Shown here piece after piece: positions 54,401 through 61,400 of a stretch of 64,000 nt of DNA. The position numbers and the translations under genes are program-made. The stretch's first letter is position 1; every line of letters starts with the position of its first letter. Below the pieces are notes generated by a model. It was not told the origin of the DNA, made no database searches, and saw nothing but the letters and a program-made list of their open reading frames with translations. Source of the DNA: Acanthaster planci (taxonomy: Eukaryota; Echinodermata; Asteroidea; Valvatida; Acanthasteridae); the NCBI RefSeq assembly GCF_001949145.1, contig NW_019091361.1, positions 481,439-545,438 on the forward strand, read 5' to 3'.

Positions 54401-54677
54401 TAGGCCTACCATGGAGCTATTAAAATTTTAAACGGAGGTCCGAGTGACCTACCAACAGTTTCTCCCCACTCAATGGGGGAAAATTCGGTCTCTTGGAGCT
54501 TGTGTCTGTCTCCATCTTGTCACTTTCCAGTTTTCTCTTTCTTCCCTTCTTTGACCTAACACTCTGAAAACCATCTGTCGTTTCTGTGACCATTTTCGAT
54601 TCGGAGTCCCTCGCAGTTTCTGTCTTTTCTGAACTACACGTACCCGTGCTGGACATGCTGGATGTGGCGGACGCCAT
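48407..54677 (-). CDS. PNO1: PNO1, KH-domain small-subunit ribosome assembly factor (6 exons)
   Basis: Minus-strand exons: 54453-54677, 51179-51328, 50342-50425, 49345-49405, 48891-49079, 48407-48474. The frame is kept at every junction and gives 258 aa (human 252). The N-terminal 75 residues are acidic/basic and variable, ending [14 protein letters not shown]. Then follow [20 protein letters not shown], a first divergent KH-like domain, and the canonical KH domain with [18 protein letters not shown] and [20 protein letters not shown]. The C-terminus is [24 protein letters not shown]1 (yeast Dim2) binds the 3' end of pre-18S rRNA beside NOB1 and guides 40S maturation in nucleolus and cytoplasm. 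The start codon context is AAGATGG (strong). It is divergent with KPTN and convergent with SPAST. A 260-N gap lies in intron 2. Confidence 0.96.
48891..49079 (-). CDS. PNO1: PNO1 exon 5: KH domain
   Basis: 189 bases, with acceptor CATCCTCAG and donor GTAAGA. It encodes [20 protein letters not shown] and the rest of the KH RNA-binding fold, through the [18 protein letters not shown] helix. Confidence 0.96.
49345..49405 (-). CDS. PNO1: PNO1 exon 4
   Basis: 61 bases, with acceptor TTAACAG and donor [26 protein letters not shown] corresponds to human DALALIRLDDLFLESFEITD. Confidence 0.95.
50342..50425 (-). CDS. PNO1: PNO1 exon 3
   Basis: 28 codons, phase 0, with acceptor TTTTTTCCAG and donor GTATGC. 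The product [20 protein letters not shown] then GFEVE matches the ADFVKAF-LGF-VE block of PNO1. Confidence 0.94.
50847..50875. repeat. Imperfect repeat of the PNO1 exon 2 end, left of the gap
   Basis: TTTCTACATGCCTCGTTCTA and the following TTAGGTTG copy 51185-51210, which is the end of PNO1 exon 2, with few changes. A second partial copy of the same stretch (TGTTCTAAGGTTAAATTTTA) starts right after the gap at 51136. Confidence 0.65.
50876..51135. other. Assembly gap (260 N)
   Basis: 260 unknown bases in PNO1 intron 2, bordered on both sides by partial repeats of the exon 2 end. A tandem array of that segment may have defeated assembly. Confidence 0.99.
51179..51328 (-). CDS. PNO1: PNO1 exon 2: first KH-like domain
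   Basis: 50 codons, phase 0, with acceptor ATAACCAG and donor GTAAGT. It encodes [20 protein letters not shown] and the following [20 protein letters not shown] segment, near-identical to known PNO1. It lies only 43 bases from the N gap. Confidence 0.95.
52480..52760. repeat. Cluster of CCCAACTNNAG palindromic motifs
   Basis: CCCAACTGTAG, CCCAACTATAGTTGG, GGCCCAACTGCAG and CCAACTACAG recur here, some as palindromes. The same motif marks both ends of the inverted-repeat region at 53.66-54.24 kb, so this may be a decayed relative. It is in PNO1 intron 1 and boundaries are uncertain. Confidence 0.35.
53661..54240. mobile_element. Inverted-repeat element with clustered TGTTGACG/CGTCAACA
   Basis: Both ends carry CTACAGTTGGG (left 53661, right complement ending 54240). 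Inside these, the left arm CGTCAACACATGATAGTAAT is matched by the complement of the right arm CGTCAACACATTGATAGTAA. Several further GTTGAC heptamers follow each arm, and some continue to about 54300. The middle holds an AAGATGGCGG with a 19-codon open frame and a nearby AAGATGG on the same strand. It fits a small transposon with subterminal repeats, in PNO1 intron 1. Confidence 0.55.
54453..54677 (-). CDS. PNO1: PNO1 exon 1: start and variable N-terminus
   Basis: 75 codons from ATG at 54677 (context AAGATGGCG, also a YY1-like initiator) to donor GTAGGT. It encodes a Ser/Thr/Lys-rich tail, then [15 protein letters not shown], which matches the PNO1 entry motif (R-P-x-F-PPLSG). Confidence 0.92.
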
Positions 54678-55214
54678 CTTTAAAACCACACATGGGCCGT
54701 TTTCCAATACTCGACTTGGGCTCCGTACGAGGCTTCAACTATTGTTTTTTTACTTCCTGATTTTGAGGTGATAAACGCAATAGTAAGTCCGATAGTGCCA
54801 AAAACATAAAGTAAGATGCAAAAGAGCCAAATATTACGGTACTTCAATTTGACTTGAACGCTTCAGGCTCACAATCGGGGATTGGTTTCCTACACGAAGC
54901 CTGAATGGAGACGAATTGACTATTAGAAAACGGCTATAAAACGGCGGGCAATACAGTTCTAAAAATAGATAATTTAAGCTCCATTTCTTCAAAGGATGAC
55001 ATTTCACTATAGTGTTTATTTTGGTTCATCTATCTGCATTTAAAGATGCACTTATTTGAAAATGAAATAAAAAATCTCTTGATAATTGGAGAAAAACTTT
55101 GACTAAATTTATTTGACAAGTAAAAGTACATATAGTTAGGAATAAGTGCGAATATTTGTACCTCCCCTAAAACAAAATGGTTAACGCCTACCTTCCCAGC
55201 ATGCAACATTCAAA
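54678..55214. promoter_or_regulatory. Divergent promoter interval of PNO1 and KPTN
   Basis: 537 bases separate the PNO1 start codon (minus) from the KPTN start codon (plus), so one interval must serve both 5' ends. The PNO1 start has an AAGATGGCG initiator-like context. No TATA box is placed with confidence. Almost half the interval (54695-54935) is a MITE. Confidence 0.6.
54695..54935 (-). mobile_element. MITE family 1, copy B (in the PNO1/KPTN promoter)
   Basis: Ends: left GGCCGTTTTCCAATACTCGA, right complement AGCCGTTTTCTAATAGTCAA. The body aligns along its full length with the reverse complement of 35348-35577, including AGGCTTCAACT, TTTTTACT(T/A)CCTGA, AAGTAA(G/A)ATGCAAAAGAG and CTTCAATTT. 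Its left end is 18 bases from the PNO1 ATG. Confidence 0.8.
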
Positions 55215-55428
55215 ATGTCGCTGTCATGTTGTTTCTGGGAGGCTCACTTTGCATGTTTATCCAACCAGAGTAATGTTTATGGACTGACTTCTTTCCGTCT
55301 TCCTGACGGAGGTAGTAAAGTACTTGTTGCACCTCTCAAAGATAATGTTTTGTGCCTGGAATACGTCAAGAACAAGGGGAATTTGAAGCCAGTTGCCCGG
55401 GAAGTGCAGTTCATTTACAATAACCCAG
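55215..55428 (+). CDS. KPTN: KPTN exon 1
   Basis: 71 codons plus one base, with start context AAAATGT and donor GTATGT. FACLSNQSNVYGLTSFRLPD aligns with human FTRFSSQSNVYGLAG, followed by LKDNVLCLEYVKNKGNLKPV, the first propeller strands. Confidence 0.93.
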
Positions 55429-58400
55429 GTATGTACATCATGTATATGTTACTGTAGTAGCCTGTATTAACTGACTAGTACTATGTACTAGTAGTAGTAC
55501 ATGTAGGCCTATCACTACTAGCCTAGCGCTTGTACACAAAATGGAAGGCAACCCGTGTGCTTTCTGCCACCTGGCATATTTTATTGCTCTGTGCTTCTAG
55601 CATTCTCACTCATTAGGAGGTCATAACACTGTGGGATTTTGACCCAAGCTTTTTAAGGAGACAAGATGAACCCTTATGAAGTACATGTACTTTTCTCTAC
55701 AGTTCCGTTTTCATGACTTTCTCAAACTGAGACAAAGTCAAACAATTTTTGCTGGGAAAACATGGAAAAGAAGCTGAAGCTGATCCAGATTCTTTAAAAT
55801 TTGGAAAACCTAGTTTTTGGACCATCAGACCAACAATTTTCTAAGAAATTGGAGCTAGTTTTACTAACCATACTAACCTCATTCATTTTGATGCGATAAC
55901 AATTAGGCCTACATTGCATAGGGCACTAGTCAAGCTGGGAAACTCTTGTCTTGAGCGAAGGCTGGAATTCTAATACAAACTAGTAGTTTTAGGGGTCTTT
56001 TCAAAATAGTTATTTTCCCTGATTGTTACTTATTTTGTCTGAGATCCTACTTTTATTGCCAATATTTTTCTAATTAATACATGTACGGAGTTGTTCCAAA
56101 TTAAATTTCAACAGGGGAATTTAATAGCTCCCACAAGGAATTTTTTTTAGAGGAGAGCAAAGTCCAAATTAAATGTCGACAGGGGAATTTAATTGCTGTC
56201 ACAAGGCAATATTCTTTTTAACGCTGTGCGCAATGTCTAAAAATTAAAAATTGCACGTGCGACTTGTGACTTCGCAAACTTTCAAACATTGTGCTCAACA
56301 GTGTTACTATTTTGTGTGCACACACTGGGCATGCATTAAGAAATCATGGCTGACCTCACTATATGGGCTCAACCATTTTCAGAAGTTAATCTTACTTGAC
56401 TAAGCCAAGATGCCTACTGTAAGGATACACGTAGATTTCTAACCCTTTCTTTTAACTACTTTTCAGTAAGAATGTCAAAATATTTTGACATTATATAGCA
56501 GAATTTATTATTTAGTTGAAATTGGTATGATTTTCCTGGAAAGAGGACAAGGTTAGCTTACATACATGTATATTCATCAAGAAATATTTACTTCTCTGCA
56601 GATCATTGAAAAAATGCACATCAAAGAACCAAACACGTTAAAAATGAGTAATCAGTTAGCTATATGTAGCTTGTGACTGGATTTGATATAATGTCTTACA
56701 TTTTTTGTAGATGATGCAGAGTTAGAATCAATCAGCGCTTTCACCAAACAACCTGAATCAACTGGTCTAGTTGTTGGCATCACATTCACCAAGGTCAGAT
56801 CCAACAGTATATCTTTTATTTGAATTGAATAGTTCATTCAATTGTTTTGATTTTTATGGCTGAAAAGTTCTAATTCAGCTTTACATTTGTCATGGGTTGG
56901 CCAGTTTTAACTCAGGGCAAGGACAGACCATTAATCACTTGTGGGCAATACAGTATTATTTTGGCTTTTAAAAAAAGGCAAAATGTTCCTTATTTTGTTT
57001 TCTTGTCTCAGGATGACGGTAGTGACAGCCCCAGTCATTATTTCAACATCTATTATCCATGGGAAAAAGATGCAGATTTTAACTTGGACAGAGACTCACG
57101 TAAGCAAAGCAGCTACATGTATCCCACAATTAATTTGAACCCTCCCAGATCCTACAAAATCAGTTAGGAGGTCTGGTAAGGGTTTTCGAAAAGTAGATCC
57201 CAGGCACAACTTAGTTTACATGTGACTTGATACTCCTGGAAAATGAAAGAGCACCTCTAAGGAAAACATGTTTTCTCTGATTTTATCTGTTCAAATAAAT
57301 ATAGAAGCATCCAAATCGAATGCAGTGTATGTCATTTGTCTTCAGTGCTCAACTATAACAAGCTAAAACTGGCTTTTTTCTGTTCATGCCAAGTTGCGAA
57401 TTCTGAATGTAGCTTGCATCATTTGGAAAAAACAGAGAAAACAAGTAGAACCCTTTCCCTGTGTTCATAGTGGATAAACCCTTGTGCATTGCAAACAATG
57501 CATGTAGCCATTGTTTGGCATGCACAAGGGCTTATCCAGTACTATCAAATCATTTGATTTGAATGCTTCCATTTTTATTTGATTAGATAAAATCAGAGGA
57601 ACTTGTTTTCTTAGAGGTGCTCTTTAAGGTTTCAAAAACTGGCTTTTTTCCTGGACCATTGTGGATTTTTGAGATTTTTCAGAAGTGGAAGAAACCAAGA
57701 AAATTTGGTCCAAATCCTGTACGCTGTATGATTTCAACAGAATGCATCCACTGGTCTCTTTCTATGCTGTTTATTTGGAGCCATCACCCAATGTAGTGTC
57801 TAAATGTACCAAAGATGACACATGTATGCAACTGAAATCTCTGTTATGTATTGATATTTTGTTTCCTTGTAAAAATTTTGCAGAGTTATGGAACAACATA
57901 GAGCATCTCTTGGACTTCATTCCTTATTATTTGTGCCACACAGAGTAAGTTTCCTCAAGCAAGCCGACTTTTGATTTTTCTTCAACATATCACCACTAGC
58001 CTTTACCAAATTGTAAAAATCATGTGTATGTACATGTACATATGTAAATAGGTGTTTCCATAATATGTATGCATTGTTCCTCTGAAGTATCCTTTGTAGA
58101 ATTTCTTGCTGATTGTGATGTACTGTTTGTATGGTTTTCAGAGGAAGACTGAAACTTGAAAGTGTTTGTGATGACTTTGCCTTGTCTCCATATCTTCAAC
58201 CTTTTCCCCACTGTTTTGGACTTTGTAAACATTTAGTGTAGTTAGCCTTTGAGGTCAAATATCCTCAAATTCTGCAAGAGGCAATTCATGAAGAAAAAAA
58301 TTAAATCGGTAAAGTTATTTTTCCTTTAAGCATAATCCAAGATGGACAACGAGATACTGTCTTCCTTCTGACAGGAGGCGATAGCAAGATTCATTTATAC

Positions 58401-61400
58401 AAGGAGGTAGGTGTTAACCAATTAGTAAAAATGTACCCATTAATTTTTAAGCTGTTTGTAGTTATTTGCAAGGAAAGCATTGATCAATCTCCAAAAAATT
58501 CACCTCTGTCAAGGTCGAATCTCAAAACCCCATTGTCTACATTTCTTCAAGAGAGGACCATGCAGAATGTAATAAGGTGGGGTCAACGGATTTGGCTGAA
58601 ATTTGATGTGTATGGGGATCACAGGTAGCCTTGAGGTGGTGCGAAATATTAGGTCAATCCGACCTCATCTTCAGGACAAATGACCCAATTATGTACTTTT
58701 TAAGTAAAGTATGTGTGATTTTGATGATTTTGGGCTACACAAGTTTAAACGCTTGCTGTTTAACAATGGAAAGCAGCAGCACATTTAAATTTGCAGGGCT
58801 TAGAGGTTGTGTCCTGCCCTAAACCTGATATCCAAATTGAGGGGAAAATGTATTTAAGAGGCAGAGGTAAGCCTTCACTGAAGGGTACCCCTAGATTTGC
58901 TTCATAGTTATACCTATCTTTGAGTAGCTATGGGATCATTAGTGCACGTTTTTGAGCAATGAAACTTTGATGAAAGAAAGTCCTTATCATGGTCTTTTGG
59001 ACACATCAATAAAATATTTGTGAGCAGTTTTCAGTATGGACTTACAGGAGCCTTGTTTTAGCTTCATATTGTGTATTTAGCCTTTTATCAGTTAAAACCG
59101 GTACCAGTTGTGATTGTGATTCCCATTTTCCACTGCAGTCTCGATGCATTGCAAAGAAAGAAAACCTCTCTGAATCTAAAATAAACCATTTTGTTTGCCC
59201 TTAAATGCTGTATAACTATCCAAGTTTCCTAATAATAGAAATTGAGCTTTTATAGCCTGTCAATATACACTGCAGCTACCACAAGGATCGTGATTCATCT
59301 CGTATTTGTAACCCCTTGCTGCCAGCTTTTCAGTCTTTCTGATTGATGTGGTCTCAAAGGTAGCCTACACATACCAGTGCGAGCTTTAAGGAATGAAGTT
59401 ACCAGGCCATTGTTGTGGTGGTCAACACATTGTCAAGGCCCTTGCTGAAAAGCATGGTCTGTTTAAGATTAAGGCAGTTAGAAACAAAAAGTACACAAAT
59501 ACTTTATTTCAATTGAGACAATAATGCAAAGGTAACAATATTCATTTCTTTATAATATATTAATTTATTGCGCAGTAAAATTTATTACTATACAGAAGAC
59601 ATTGAAAGCATGTGAGGTTACTGTTGCATGCCAAAATAATAAATGTTTAAAGTGGAAACAAAAAAACATGAGGTGAAATCTTGACTATTCTATTTTACGA
59701 GGCAAAGCCAAGTGTCCTTGAAAGGCCAAACGTCAGGCAGTGGTTATATTCTGCAACAGTGCAAACAAATGAAAGCAATACATTTCTCTGTAACTGACAT
59801 ACGGATCCATGTCATTTGAAACTTCTTCAGAAAATGAAAGAAGTAGACGCTGTTCCTCATCCATCAACACCCACAAAATAAAAACTAAAAACAAAAAGCC
59901 CAATTATTTTAAAACCACAAAAATGGAAAACCTCAAAAACTTCAAAAGTCCAGTTAGATAAAACCTTTTCCACCACGACACGACCAGGTCTTATTTAGGA
60001 AACAGGTTGGGAATGATTATTTTGGGACTGACACATCATTATGCATAAATCAATGCAATCAATGGATGGCATCAAGCTATATTGCCTCATAGCTCATACT
60101 GCTTCTGTACAGTATGCTTTAGAACCTGTCTCTCAACCAGTTCCACAGCATTATCCTTTACATCAAAGCCCAGTCCTTGGATGGCAGTGTCCCTGATTTG
60201 TGTAAGAGAGCAAGGCCTGAAAATAACTGTTCATCAACAGGTGGCTAACCATTCTTAGCACTGTTTCCCATTTTATAATTTTTTGCAAATGTTTTAATGG
60301 CCAAAACATTTTATACTTGTGAATAGGCATACAGGCCATAGAGGTAGTTTGAATGATAAAGTAGAGCATTTTATGTTCTTTTGAATGTTTGATTTCCCTA
60401 TGGAATGAATGGCGCAATATTTATCTGTCAGGTTTGATATTAAAATTGACATAGTTTATTATTTCCAAAAGAAATCACTTTCTGGTCTCAGTTCAGTTAT
60501 ACATAAAGCTGAAACACATGAGGAACAGGTTGTGGAGTGCTGAGTTGTTGCAGATATGTGAAACCATCAGGGAAACACTACAAACGTGACAGTGACTTCC
60601 TGTTGCATTTCACCGTGTTCTGTGCCATTTTGTCACAAAAGTCAGGCGCCATGTTCTGTTTGACTGTTTCCAGTGGACCAATAGCATTCAATCAGAATGT
60701 TCCATCATTGAGGAAATAGTCTTCTTCATGTATACACCGTCCCTAGGTAGCTTTCTGATGAGGATGCCATGTTCCCAGTACCATAGCCTCCCATTCTGGA
60801 ATAAGAACAAGGCATTTGAAGAGAACATTGCAACTGTTCTGAAATATAAGACACTCCCTAATGCCTAAGGTTCTTGGTAAAGAAGCAAACCGTAGGCTTC
60901 AAAATCTACACAATTACAGTTTTTGCTTTCTGTGTGGGAAGACACACGGCAGCTTGTAAGTTGAAAATGTCCTGATAAATTGAAATGGATAATTCCAAAC
61001 AAACTATTTAACTTAATTCAACCTAAAATTGTAACAGTGGTAAGAGCTCTTGTAATTTTCTTGTTGTTGAAAGGACAAGGAATCATCAAGTCGTTTCTCG
61101 GAGCATCCAATAGAGGACCTCTTCCCTGAATTTGAGGACCTTCCCAGCATGTAAGTGGAATTGCCAGCGTTTCAGTTAGTCATGTGGTTTCATATTGTGG
61201 TATTTGTGATAGCTCATCTTGCAGCTAGGAGCTATCATTAGTAAGTGGATGTGACCCAATTTATGTATGTATTCTGACTGCAATCACATCAGTCAGTAGG
61301 TGTCTTGCCGTGGTTTGTTAGTGGTAGTGTTCTCCAGCTGTCAGAAAATAAATCATCATGGGCTTGTATCAAGACTAAGCAGTCACTAATGTATGGCTTC

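Noticed and set aside
54678-54707. In-frame extension of PNO1 upstream of 54677
   Set aside because: The extended frame would begin with TTG inside the MITE. The ATG at 54677 has a strong context and fits the family's start.
57685-57883. Open frame leading into KPTN exon 4
   Set aside because: The kaptin match begins only at 57884, directly after a TTTTGCAG acceptor. The upstream part has no similarity and would disrupt the frame from exon 3.
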